Origin: Onchidella celtica
Taxonomy: Eukaryota; Mollusca; Gastropoda; Systellommatophora; Onchidiidae
DNA length: 64,000 nt
Direction: 5' to 3'
NCBI GenBank assembly: GCA_963931925.1
Contig: OZ007570.1
Span: 27,464,304-27,528,303 of the forward strand
A program made the position numbers and the translations under genes. How positions within the stretch are numbered: position 1 is the first letter of the stretch; the number at the start of each line of letters is the position of its first letter. The notes under the pieces are model-generated. The model saw nothing but the letters and a program-made list of their open reading frames with translations, did no database searches and was not told the origin of the DNA. Below are positions 1 through 55,655 of the stretch, piece after piece.

Positions 1-1121
1 TCTGTTTGATACAGCTGCTTGGATAGATGTTATCTGTTTTGCCAACTTTTCCTTTAGCTGGAAGTTATTGAACAGCACGCTGTTACATTCTAAGATGGCA
101 ATCCATATATGCATTTATAGCATTTTTAACTTTTGTTGTTCACATTGATTTCATATACTAATAGAGCTGTCATTATCACACACAAATATTCAACATGAGA
201 ACAAATCTAAAACACACCAAACCCAACTTCAATGTCAGCTGACTGGATTCACAAAGATATGAAAAGCTGAATATCATAACATACATCATGATGTAATCAA
301 TTTGCAAAACCATAAGAAAATCATAAAATTTAAATCTTCAAAATGAAACCTTTAAACACATCATAAATGATAAATTATAAAACATGTGAAAAGAAAATTG
401 GAAACACTTCTAACCAAATGACATAATGTTGAGTAACCAATTGATATAATGTTAAGAAACGAGATGCCTGAGCTTTGGTTTACCCACAAGCATACACTGC
501 TGACTTGTTTCTACCACATTTAAAGCTCGTAATTGCATAATCATTCTTTTCATTCATCCAAGTCCACTGCCCATCACAACTGTGCTGACACATGTGGCTT
601 TAAACCTCACTTCATATAAATAAAACAGTCAGAAACAAAGAGTTGCAGCTAGTTGCATGAACCTGTGACGGTGAATATACAGAGTGAGAAAGATAATGTT
701 ACTCTCCATTTCTGGAAGCAGAGCTGTTTATTTAAGAAAGGATGTTCTCTCATTGTTCATTGTAAAACAAGCAGTGGCTGGACATCCTCATTATCAGATC
801 TCTGCCAAAGAGCCTCCACCACTCACTCAGCTCTCAGTGGAGAAATCTGAGAAAAGCATGAGTATTTCCTTTTACATACACAGAGCAAGAGAAGTGAGAC
901 ATTCACAAATAGGATTTCTGTTCAGCTGATTCGGCCAGGATAGAGTAAATGTCAATTTTACCTATGCCTACATTACAGCATTTTCAGCTCTAAAGCAACT
1001 AGCTGAAGCCACAGACAGATATCATCGCTGAAATGAGTGTTGAAACTACCTTACACATTCTGGTTTGGACACTGACCCTCACATGCACTTAGTGGTCCTA
1101 AATGATAATTATGCAGATAGC
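1..1121. other. AT-rich sequence with no recognised gene
   Basis: Lies beyond the 3' end of the glycosyltransferase gene. The small open frames here lack motifs and overlap each other. A minus-strand AATAAA (as TTTATT near 727-732) exists but is 1.8 kb past the stop codon with a retrotransposon in between, so I do not assign it as the polyadenylation signal. Confidence 0.5.
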
Positions 1122-1134
1122 AAAGAAGATATTT

Positions 1135-1869
1135 CAGATGCAAGCAAAGACTACAGCTCTAAACAAAATTTCAGAATCTATTGGATTGAGGATACATCCC
1201 GCGAAGTCGAAGGTCCTAACAATTGTTGCACCCCTAAGCGAACAAGTCACAGTAGGAGATCAACCACTGGAAGATGTAGAGTCCTTCTGCTATCTTGGTA
1301 GTATCATTGACAATAAGGGAGGAACAGAGGCAGAAGTCAAAGCACGAATTGGAAAGGCACAGGCAGCTTTCACATCCTTAAGCAAGATTTGGAGAACCAA
1401 GGATATATCTCTAAAAACAAAGCTGAGGATATTCAACTCGAACGTGAAGTCAGTCCTGTTGTATGGATGTGAGACCTGGAATGCGTCCCAGGCCTACATA
1501 AAGAGAATCCAAGTTTTCATCAACAGATGTTTGAGGAAGCTACTTAAGATCAGATGGACAGACAAGGTCAGCAATGAAATTGTATGGAAAAGAACAAGAC
1601 AGAACCCAGTCAGAGAGGAAATTGGTAGGAGGCGATGGAGATGGATCGGCCACACTCTCAGGAGGCCAGGAAACAGCATCACGAAGAAGGTATTGGACTG
1701 GAATCCCCAGGGCAAGAGATCAAGAGGAAGGCCGCGCGGAACGTGGAGAAGAGCCAGAGAAAATGATGTGCAACGAAGCGGAAAGACTTGGAATAATGTA
1801 AAGAGGCTGGCCCATGATAGAGAGGGATGGAAGGTGTTTGTTGGTGGCCTATACCCTGATCCAGGGTGA
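1135..1869 (+). pseudogene. Reverse-transcriptase C-terminal fragment (RTE-like)
   Basis: Open fragment corresponding to residues from about 345 of the copy B protein (counted from its Met at 57369) to the end. It contains KSKVL, the CYLGS motif, YGCETW and the basic RRRWRWIGHTLRR and RGRPRGTWRR segments of the RT thumb and C-terminal region. No promoter or catalytic part is present. The apparent start at 1102 lies in host flanking DNA and is fortuitous. Confidence 0.85.
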
Positions 1870-1892
1870 GAAAGGCAATGATGATGATGATG
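1135..1892 (+). mobile_element. 5'-truncated RTE-like LINE, 3' end only (copy A)
   Basis: The insertion is bounded by a perfect 13-bp target-site duplication, AAAGAAGATATTT, at 1122-1134 and 1893-1905. It holds the last 244 codons of the element's reverse-transcriptase protein in one open frame to TGA at 1867-1869, then a very short 3' end running into GATGATGAT repeats, as in RTE-clade LINEs. It is nearly identical to copy B at 57240-59153; by eye I count about 13 mismatches over 750 bp, giving about six amino-acid changes. It begins just after the FADD catalytic motif, so it cannot make a working reverse transcriptase. Confidence 0.93.
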
Positions 1893-1905
1893 AAAGAAGA
1901 TATTT

Positions 1906-2523
1906 GACTAAATGACCCACTACATGAAGAGGTGTCAGAAGGAGGCACTACATACAGATTAGATGGTGTAAAATTATGCCACAAATAACAAATTGTAAGG
2001 ACTAGATTCTCACTGAACGCAGCAGTGCACATTTCCAGGAAACACTTTATCTCCAAAAATACCATCACTCACATTCATTTCTCCAATGCCACAGAACAAC
2101 TGTGGTCTGCTCCACTCTTTGCAATACATTTTCAGCCCACATTGCTTCACTCTTAATAACTCACTTCCAGCCCGTGGGCCTGAGAATAAATATGTAGAGA
2201 CCATCAAATTCACTCACCAATACATCACAACTGGGCACAGGTTCACAAAATTGGAAGGCAAAGTTTTTTAAGACAAATGAAAGATCAAACTTGGTAATCT
2301 CTGATTTGCACATTCTCCCTTAGGAAAAAAAAACAACAATCAAACTTCCAAGGCTCTGATCCTACAACTCAAGGCATGTAGGCAAACTGAATTAAGATAA
2401 CAATGCCTTCTTGAAAAGCCAGTGGACCCTTGTTTTAAGAACTCTTGCGTCACTGAATGTTTCCAGCTAACCACTCAAAACTGCTGATCTACAGGCCAAG
2501 GATGTCTAATACTTGCATTAAGG
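1906..2523. other. Probable 3' UTR or downstream flank of the glycosyltransferase gene
   Basis: Lies directly 3' of the TGA at 2524 on the minus strand. It is AT-rich without repeats. I found no minus-strand AATAAA or ATTAAA in it, so the true 3' end cannot be placed from sequence. Confidence 0.4.
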
Positions 2524-41189
<38,666 letters not shown>

Positions 41190-41706
41190 GGTCCTGTGGG
41201 GACAGGTCTACTCTCCCCTGACCACGAGGCGGTCACGTGAGGGTGTCTGATGGCTGAGATGCACGCCACGTTGTCTACGCATGTACATCCAAGCAGGTAC
41301 ACTTCCTCATTGAATTAAGTGTCGGTTGCACATTTGTTAATGTTCTAATATCCTAACCCAACCTTCACATCAGGCAGTTCCTAGATATAATGAAGTCTCT
41401 GTTACTCAATAATGATTTATAAACTTAATAAACTTCACATAGTCAGATTTTACCCTTTGGCAATATTTGTTTCACTTCACAGAATGATCACTGTAAAATG
41501 GAACACTGTATTGGTAATGTTGCTCAGTCTAAATACACTACATATTTTGCTACCAAATTTGCTCAATGGCCTTCAGTACATAACACAACTTATCATTAAC
41601 ACAAACTACCGTAAAAATAGAAGAACGTCCACCCACTAGCACGATAGTCGCATGACAACTCAGTCAAAGTTTAACAAAGGACACCAAAACAAGCTATTTC
41701 TGTTAA
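41190..41706. other. Upstream flank / possible 5' UTR of the glycosyltransferase gene
   Basis: The sequence just upstream of the ATG (minus strand) has an in-frame TAG 18 nt before it and a CCTGTCCCCACAG|G motif that could be a 3' splice site, so a 5' untranslated exon may lie farther upstream. A CACGTG E-box is at about 41234-41239. I see no TATA box, and the promoter cannot be placed. Confidence 0.4.
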
Positions 41707-41715
41707 AAAGTAAAA

Positions 41716-41870
41716 GGCAGTGGCTACGTTTACGGCAGTCAGTGAACGCAGCTCACCATTTTTCTTTGTTCGGCTTTACTCCCGTTCGTACAGCAGCGCT
41801 TCCTTCCTTTGGTTTTTTTTTTTTTTTAATTGGGGTATGAGGGTAATCTGCCGTAAATGTAGCCACTGCC
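41716..41870. mobile_element. 155-bp MITE with 23-bp inverted ends and 9-bp duplication
   Basis: The ends GGCAGTGGCTAC..TTTACGGCAG (41716-41738) and the reverse complement at 41848-41870 differ at one base. A perfect 9-bp duplication AAAGTAAAA lies at 41707-41715 and 41871-41879. The 9-bp duplication suggests MULE or Merlin-type transposases. It is non-coding, with a 13-14 bp T tract inside. It lies about 530 bp upstream of the glycosyltransferase ATG. Confidence 0.85.
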
Positions 41871-41879
41871 AAAGTAAAA

Positions 41880-43920
41880 ACCAGTTCACCGTGCACGCAT
41901 GGGACGCCAATGTTTGAAAATACCAGGATAGTTATTATCCGTGACACAAATTCAGCACACTGACACTTACGAAAGATATTATTTACTAGAAATAATAATA
42001 ATAATAATAATAAAGCCCACGATCCGCTCACGATATTTTCAAATGGAAAACATTACAAACAGCCTGGCTTGTCGCAGATTTTTGTCCACATAGTATAATG
42101 GGCTTTTTCATTTATCTATCTTTTGGTGACAGCGTTCATCCGTCATCAGCAAACACAATACACAATTACTGTAAACTGTATGTCAAATGAGGAGGGAAGT
42201 ACTGAAGAAAAAAAAAATGGCAATGTTGTGTTCGCTTATTTAAACAAAGAGTCAACGAGTAACTGATTTCACCATCGGTGAAACAACAACCGTAAAGGAC
42301 AAATAACAGGAACACACTGGTATTACTCGAGAGACCTCGCAAAACTTCCATTTACTTTCTGAAGTGAATGCTGTTTTTAGGAACTGGGGAAAACTGACGA
42401 AGAATCTAGAAGGTTTTCAAATGCAAATGAAAAACCAACCAGAGAATTCCGCTGGTTAGGGATTTGGGATTCCAGTAAGACTTGGTATTTATGAGAGAGA
42501 TGGCATTAGCTAATAGGTCCGGAAGCTAAGTTTAGGAATAGCCACGAAACTTGGCTTAGAATTTGTGAACCGTCGTAAATTGTTGACGTCTTTGGTGCGG
42601 GAAGGAAAGCCCACAAAAATAACAAAAATTTTGTTTATAAAGTCATGCAGTTTTCCCCGGAATACGACACAAATCACCAGAGTACCCAACCAAATTCAGC
42701 CGTTTTGAAAGGTGATTACATAAGAAAGAGCCCGGTGGTAATTTACGCCAGAAAATAAATTAAGACAGCAAATTTTAACGAAATATTTACAAACTCAAAT
42801 AAGAACGATGTCAGTTGTCAGTTGATTGTTAGGAAAAAAGTATCTTTAGCATATTTTCAATATCTCCCGTGCTGCTGCTGACTGAGCTAATTGGCTAATC
42901 TGCTGAGAGATTCCTCGAACCGACACTGTATTGTTGTGTACGCATCACCGGGCTTGCAACATTCAAGAATCCCATTCAAAATGGCGTTTGGTTGGCTTCG
43001 GTGCTCTGGCCTGGAAATGTTTCCCCCACTGCTGAGATCAGACTGATAGCCAGATGTATTTTTGGAAGCTGTCGTGACAGAGATTAGAAGAATGCCGAAA
43101 GTTAAACAATGATAAAACCACGATTTTGATCTAATCCCCGGTTTTTGTGATTTAGTGTGATGGCCAATTCCGCTTACTAGGAAAGTAAAACAGACGAGAT
43201 GCTTGAAGACAAAAAGAAAATTAAAAAATCGGCCAGCGTATTTTTTTTTTTTACACTCTCTTATCATCCTTACTGTACCTCTTTGCTTGTCTTTTCCCGA
43301 TGATATTTCCGTTCTATGTGAAACCATTTGACTATACATGCCTTAAAAGGAAATGAAAAAAACGAACCACCCCAAAACTTGCACTTCTCATGATAGAATC
43401 TGCCTCAGAATCCCAGACATGATTTCATAATGGCGCAAATGTCTTCAACAGTTATCTTCCCTTTCCACGATCTATTTCCCCTTCTCTCCCTTGCCTGCCA
43501 TCTTTTTCAAATCCGCTTGTTCCTCTGTATTCCGGAGTTTATATAAAAAAAATTCCCCAGTGAGAGTTTTAATTTTATTTAAACTGCCGGGAATAGCTAC
43601 ATCCTGCTTCTCCATCCATCCATCCATCGGTACATAAAGCCATCCATCCGTCCATACATACATACATCCGCCTCCCTTCTTCTATGTATTCCTTGCCGGT
43701 ACGGGGCTTGGTCATATTTTCCAAATGCATGCCAGCAGACACATGGGTAAACACGTTCTCCTCCTCTCTCACATACTGTGTCGGACAGACACGGACATAC
43801 AAGCTTATGACTCACAGGTTAAAACAACACTATCGACCTGCGGACAAATTAATCTGACAAGAAATATTAAAAGAAAAAAAAAATAGAGACCCAATTAAAA
43901 TGCCAGCCAGAGACAGTTCA
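41880..43920. other. No recognised gene
   Basis: AT-rich sequence with (ATA)n at 41991-42014 and CCAT repeats at 43608-43672. A 150-codon minus-strand frame at 42887-43339 has no recognisable domain and no splice or neighbour support, so I do not call it a gene. Confidence 0.5.
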
Positions 43921-43924
43921 GGAG

Positions 43925-44045
43925 AGGTGTCAGACTGAACCGATCTTGTGAGAATGGGCTGAGTTCGGACAAGGCAGATCGACACGATAACGCTCCTACT
44001 ATGCTATGAAGAAACGAGACTTGAGAAAGTAAAGGACGGGACAGA
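43925..44045 (+). repeat. R1 dispersed repeat, copy 4 (partial)
   Basis: GAGTTCGGACAAGGCAGATCGACACGATAACG and ACTATGCTATGAAGAAAC match the R1 core. It lies directly upstream of a SINE. Confidence 0.5.
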
Positions 44046-44061
44046 AAGGATTTTGTGAGAA

Positions 44062-44322
44062 GGGGGACACGGTGGTCCAGAGACAAGGTGCTCGCCTCTC
44101 ATGCCGAAGGTACCGGGTTCGACCCCCGGTCGGTGCAGGCATGTTGGAATTTATTTTTTTTTGGAGGGAAAAATGTTCCTCACTGCTCCTAGTCTTCTCC
44201 GATAAGGACGGAAAACTCTGACAACCCCCGCGTGCACATTGCGCACGTTAAAGATATCTTGGCAGTTAAAAGTCGAGAAGAGCAGGCCGAACAAGGCCGC
44301 TGCCCGGGCAAATTTCTAAAAA
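44062..44322 (+). mobile_element. tRNA-derived SINE, copy 3 (3' truncated)
   Basis: It starts GGGGGACACGGTGGTCCAGAG and has the B box GGGTTCGACCCCC, which fits the Pol III consensus best of the three. The central domain has CTAGTCTTCTCCGATAAGGACG, GCGTGCACATTGCGCACGTTAAAGATA and GAGCAGGCCGAAC. It ends at GGGCAAATTTCTAAAAACG without the LINE-like tail of copies 1 and 2. Confidence 0.8.
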
Positions 44323-44431
44323 CGAATCCCTTCCACAAAAAACACGCCGAACAAGAGCAAGGAAAATAAAAACAAGAAAAATGAGGTGTAAATGCCAAAG
44401 GCGGAAAAACCTGTTAAAATAAAGAGCTCAA

Positions 44432-44595
44432 CATCTCACAGTCTATGAGAAAGAAACATCACAGTCTATGAGAAAGAAACATCACACTCTATGAGAAAGA
44501 AACATCACAGTCTATGAGAAAGAAACATCACACTCTATGAGAAAGAAACATCACAGTCTATGAGAAAGAAACATCACACTCTATGAGAAAGAAAC
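44432..44595 (+). repeat. 23-bp tandem repeat x 7 with alternating variants
   Basis: The unit is CATCACAGTCTATGAGAAAG plus AAA. Units start at 44432, 44458, 44481, 44504, 44527, 44550 and 44573, and from 44458 on alternate AGTCT and ACTCT, so the working period is 46 bp. Confidence 0.92.
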
Positions 44596-44599
44596 AGAT

Positions 44600-51200
<6,601 letters not shown>

Positions 51201-51229
51201 ACCTCGGTCCCTGTCCATGGATCCATTTT

Positions 51230-51370
51230 TCCTTCCACCCCCCCCCACCCCTTCTCCCTTCGTCAATCCACCCATCCATCCACCTGTCCATCTATCTATC
51301 TGTCCATCCAGCCATCTGTCATTCCATCTATCCATCCACCCATCCGTCTGTGCATCTGGCCATCTCTCCC
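51230..51370 (+). repeat. CCAT-rich repeat region
   Basis: Degenerate CCATCCATCTATC repeats preceded by a CCCACCCC tract. Frames on both strands are compositional. Confidence 0.85.
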
Positions 51371-53058
51371 CCACCGTCCTTCCCCCCAGCCTTGCAAAGC
51401 ACCACCTAACATTTTACCGATCAAAGATATGAGAAAAACAAATATATCCAGAGTCATGTAAGGACCAGCTGTCATAAATCTAGCACACCGAGGGTTTATA
51501 CAGTGCAATCTAAGAGTTCGAGATAACCTCAATGGTTACTTGCTGTCATGATGAAGTACTCTTCGGACAAAGAAAAAATCAATAACCATTTAACCCTTTG
51601 GAGCTAATGACGCTGCTATCTCAAGAGAAAAATCCATGCTTTGCCCGAATTACAAGCCAAATTAATGCTGCATTACATTTCAGTGATTCATACAAGAGGA
51701 AGTGTGCATTTCACTGGTTATAGCTCGCTTTCTTAGGTCCACAGGACAAAATCTGCAACTCGAAAAGATTTAGAGTTTAGATCATGATAATACTTTTCAT
51801 CTATTTTTTAACAAATAGATCTTGTACACTCGATGACATGGAGCAACCTGAAGACCCAGAAAACTCACGAACTGGCCTTTAACTGACGTCACAGGTTATA
51901 TCCATCACTTTTCAAGTTGTACACTTCTGTCGAGATTAACATGTATTCTTTTGGGCTAATCGCTAGGCAAAATTTAACCTCATTTCAATTTCAGACGCAA
52001 AGTGGCCTTACTAGATTCTCCCGCTGTTTTGGCTGTTCGTGGTAATAAAAATAATCTGATTATAAAAAAATAATAATAATAAAAACAGAACTGTTATACT
52101 GTCAATCACTCATTTCTAAATAAAATTATAAACTGCAAAGCATGAGTCCTAACCTTACATACTAGCAACCCAAGACGTTTGACAACTAATAAATATGAGG
52201 AGAAGAAGAAGAAAAATACAAGAAGGCTGACCAAGAATTAGAACAAGAAAGGTGAACAAACAGCCGATCTGAAAAGTGAAATATGAAGGGAAGTGAATCG
52301 AACGACGTCAAGAATATTGAGTCACGAACTCTGGAGGTCACAGACCTGAATTATATTGACAGATAACACACAATTCCGTCAGTGTCAGTGCAGAATGTCA
52401 CAAATGAATATATATAAACAAACCACTCTCCTATTTAACAGTTCATTTATATCTATACCTCATCTTTTCTAACAAGTCCGGTAGCTACCGTGTTTCAACA
52501 TTAACTCAGGGCAGTACAAATCCCAGACAACCATCTATCCTGTACAGTATCCATCCTCACGAATCCATCGAAAGCCTACGCACCCAAGTGTCCAGTCCAT
52601 CCACAGGAAATGCTGGGATCGGAATGTAAGGGCACTGCGTTCACCAAAACTACTTCGACACAGGGCAGTTTACTTCTCCCTGGACATCTCCCGCTGCTGT
52701 AGTACCACACACATAACATCAGTTACCCCTGGCCGTAAAATAGATGGAGGGGCAGTAACCCGGATCAGACGGGTCAATGGCTATTGTCACAAGCGAGGGA
52801 CTGAAAGTGAAAGAAATCAGCGCGGAAGAAGAAACTCGGCATACAATAAGATGGACGGGCAGTCAAACGAAAGGACATAGCATTAATTCTGCACGGGGTC
52901 CGCTCAGAACAGAGCCAATGAAAGGATAGAATGTAAGACAGTATAGTGGATGAGCACAGACACTGGGAGTATTCGCTGAACACATAAAAGAATGTGTGGG
53001 CCAGTTGTTTCCATTATAGTGAGAAGATGTAACAGTTTCAATATTTAACGGCCTAAGT
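51371..53058. other. No recognised gene
   Basis: AT-rich sequence with a short AATAAT tract near 52066-52084. I see no repeat family, RNA gene or coding motif. Confidence 0.5.
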
Positions 53059-53282
53059 ATTTTCCCACCTGAAATGGCGGGTGATTGGTGGATGCTTCTG
53101 GAAGGGTCTTCTTATAATGTTCTGTAGTTCTGTTTATTCTGTCTACCGCCTTGCTTTTTCTTAGTACAATGCGACCGTTATCGCGTCGATGTGCTTTCTT
53201 TAAACTCAACCTCAAACTCCCCTGAAATTCCCCAAAAAGGAGATCACACCCCCCCCCCCATCCCCGGTTAAGAACCACTGAG
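53059..53282 (-). repeat. R1 dispersed repeat, fullest copy, with hAT-like end
   Basis: On the minus strand it begins CAGTGGTTCTTAACC at 53282, then GTGATCTCCTTTTTGGGG, GAGTTTGAGGTTGAGTTTAAAG, AAAGCACATCGACGCGATAACGG, GCATTGTACTAAGAA, GTAGACAGAATAAACAGAAC and GACCCTTCCAG..CCACCAATCACCC. The terminus suggests that R1 may be, or be linked to, a hAT-type non-autonomous element. No second terminus was found. Confidence 0.65.
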
Positions 53283-53609
53283 ATAGATGGACAGTCACGC
53301 TGAGCACTGAGCAAGGAACGGCTGCGAGGATGCGTCCACACTCCCCAGGGCTGATGAACAAAGAATCTCTCACTCTTACACAGGCGGGCGCGGTCGATGA
53401 TCGAACCCCGGGGTAGAGAGATGACGGAGGAACTTTACAAGACGGCGGGGCCAGCGTAGAGTGTGTGTGGCAACTGTCAGGGGGATCGCCTAACAATAAC
53501 AGATTGGGTGGTGGTGATGTGTATAAATATACACAGACGATGACAGGGATAGGAGGTGTTAGTGAGTGCAGAGGCAAACCGAAGATGAAATAAACTGGTG
53601 TCTCTGTCT

Positions 53610-53770
53610 CCCCCCCCCCCCCCCCTGTAGTTCTGTTTATTCTGCCTACCGTCTTGCTTTTTCCTAGCACAATGCGACCGTTATCACGTCGTTGTGCTTT
53701 CTTTAAACTCAAACTCAAACTCCCCTGAAATTCCCGAAAAAGGAGATCACATCCCCACGGGGGGGGGGGA
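53610..53770 (-). repeat. R1 dispersed repeat, truncated copy
   Basis: Matches 53119-53267 over about 145 bp in the same orientation, from GTGATCTCCTTTTTCGGGAATTTC to ATAAACAGAACTACAG. It is cut at a C run (53609-53625) on one side and a G run (53758-53769) on the other. Confidence 0.65.
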
Positions 53771-54210
53771 TGACAGACAGACAGAGCGAGAGACGGGGGG
53801 TGGGGGGAGTCGAGGAAAAAACCCCAGAAATCTCCGGAGCAAAGAAAGAAAGGGCCAACGATAATGTAACTGGACAACTGGGGAACGAGAAATAAAAGGC
53901 AGAGAGAGAGAGAGAGAAGGGGGGGGGGATGAGTGAGAGTCGAGAAAACAAAAACAAACAAACAAAAAAACCAGAAATCACTGCAGGCCGGAGCAAAAAA
54001 AGAAAGAGCCAACGATAATTGGTCGAGGGACGAGAAAGAAAAGGCAGAGGGGGAGAGAGAGAGAGAGAGAAGAGGAGAAAGAGAGAAAAGATGCTGAAAC
54101 GGATGAAATAAAAACGATCAAAGAGGGAGAGAAGGGGAGAGAGAGAGAGAGAAGGCAGAAAGAAAGAGAGACAGGCAGGCACACAGACACACAGACAGAA
54201 AAACAAACAG
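53771..54210 (+). repeat. GA-rich low-complexity region with a duplicated segment
   Basis: GAGAGA and GGGGGG tracts. The segment AACCCCAGAAATC..GGAGCAAAGAAAGAAAGGGCC..ACGATAATGT..GACGAGAAA recurs diverged at about 53820-53900 and 53970-54045. Long minus-strand frames (Ser/Leu/Phe-rich) are artefacts. Confidence 0.8.
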
Positions 54211-54696
54211 CTACAGTGAGCAGTCAGTAAGAGACAGTATTGACGAGAACACTAAAACCTGAGTTACAGTGTGACAGTTACCAGAATGTATAGCAGTGAT
54301 CACTAGAACGTAAAACACAAGTGAGCCATTTGTTAGACGCATAACGTCGAATCAATCCCAGGCAATGTGATTACTGGTCGTTGCTGCCACATCCATCACC
54401 CCTACATCTCCATCCATCTGGTCTCTGGCGACCTGAGCTAACTTGGGACCAGGTCTGGACACAGTGAAAGGCTACTGTGAAAGGCCTGATCTGTTCCTCT
54501 TACATTCATGTAAGCCACGTTAGTGTGTTAGAACCATTTTTGTGTATTCATCTCTGTTCTTTTACCTTATTATATTCAGTATTTATCCCCTGTCATAATT
54601 ATATGCAACTTAACGTTATCGTAGGGTTAAAACACTAAACAAAACAAAATATAAGCAGATCCCTGAGACAGTCATACTGCCCACCGATTCACTCAT

Positions 54697-54925
54697 TTGT
54701 ATCAGTATCCATCTATCCATCCTTCCGCCCGTCCGTCAGTTCTTCCATTCACCCACCCACCCACCCATCAATCCACCCATCGACTCCTCCATCCACCCAG
54801 CCATCAATCCAGTGGACCGTCGACGATCCATCCATCCATCCATCCATCTATCATTCATCCACCCATCGATCCATCCAGTCACCCATTGATTCAACCAACC
54901 CTCCGCTCTCTCTCTCTCTCTCCAT
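54697..54925 (+). repeat. CCAT-rich repeat region
   Basis: Degenerate CCATCCATCCACCC repeats ending in (CT)n at 54906-54922. The preceding 54.2-54.7 kb holds nothing recognisable. Confidence 0.88.
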
Positions 54926-55084
54926 TCATAAATGATTCATCTTGTTTGTATTTCTCTAGTGATCATATTAGAATTACGTATTAATCCCCTCGCCGAATGG
55001 AAACCAAGAGAATCCTTTCTCCTCCCGGATTCTATTTGTCTGCCATTATTGATCTGTTTCTCAGAGCAAATATGGCGAGTGGAA

Positions 55085-55655
55085 AAAAGCGTTTTCTTTT
55101 TTTTTTTTCTAATTTAAACAGGAAGAGAACAAAAAAAAAAACCAAAAAAAAAACGCACTGGCTTTCGCAAAAATGAAGAGGAAAAAATCCGCAGTGATTC
55201 ATTTAAAACTAGGAATGGGTTTGAATTGAAAAGAAACGAAACAAAAAACTCATTGGTATTTTTATTTTTTCTGCGAGTGCCAGGCTGAACTATGTGCACG
55301 ACATCAATTTTTCATTTTAAATCCCGAGAGATTTTTCATAAAGTGGAAATTTAATTGTTAGAAAGCATTATTTTTTTTCTTTTGAATTTAAACAGAAAAA
55401 GAGCACTTCGCCCTGGCTGTTGCAAAAATGAAAAGAAAAACCTCAAAAATGAAAAGAATGAACAAAATAAATCCGCAGTGATTCATTTAAAACTGGGAGT
55501 GGGTATAAATTGAAAAGAAAGAAAAAAAGAAATAAACTCATTCAGACATTGGTTGTTTTTTTTTCTGTATGTGCCAAGCTGACGTTCAATTTGTGGGACA
55601 TCAATTTTTCTTTGAAAAGTCCCAAGGGTTTTTCAGAAAGTGGAAATTTAATACC
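55085..55655 (+). repeat. Tandem duplication, about 280 bp x 2
   Basis: Two diverged copies (from about 55085 and 55371) share AATTTAAACAG, TGGCTKTYGCAAAAATGAA, AATCCGCAGTGATTCATTTAAAACT, ATTGAAAAGAAA, AACTCATT..TTGGT, GTGCCARGCTGA, GACATCAATTTTTC and AAAGTGGAAATTTAAT. There is no open frame. The flank from 55.66 to 56.33 kb has only a short GA-rich stretch at 56078-56190. Confidence 0.8.

Noticed and set aside
1102-1134. Start codon of the RT fragment at 1102
   Set aside because: It lies in host DNA and overlaps the target-site duplication; it is in frame by chance.
42887-43339. 150-codon minus-strand frame as a small secreted or membrane protein
   Set aside because: No recognisable motif, no convincing start context, and no supporting neighbour; chance cannot be excluded.
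53212-54206. 266- and 163-codon minus-strand frames
   Set aside because: They cover R1 repeats, homopolymers and GA-rich DNA; composition explains the open frames.
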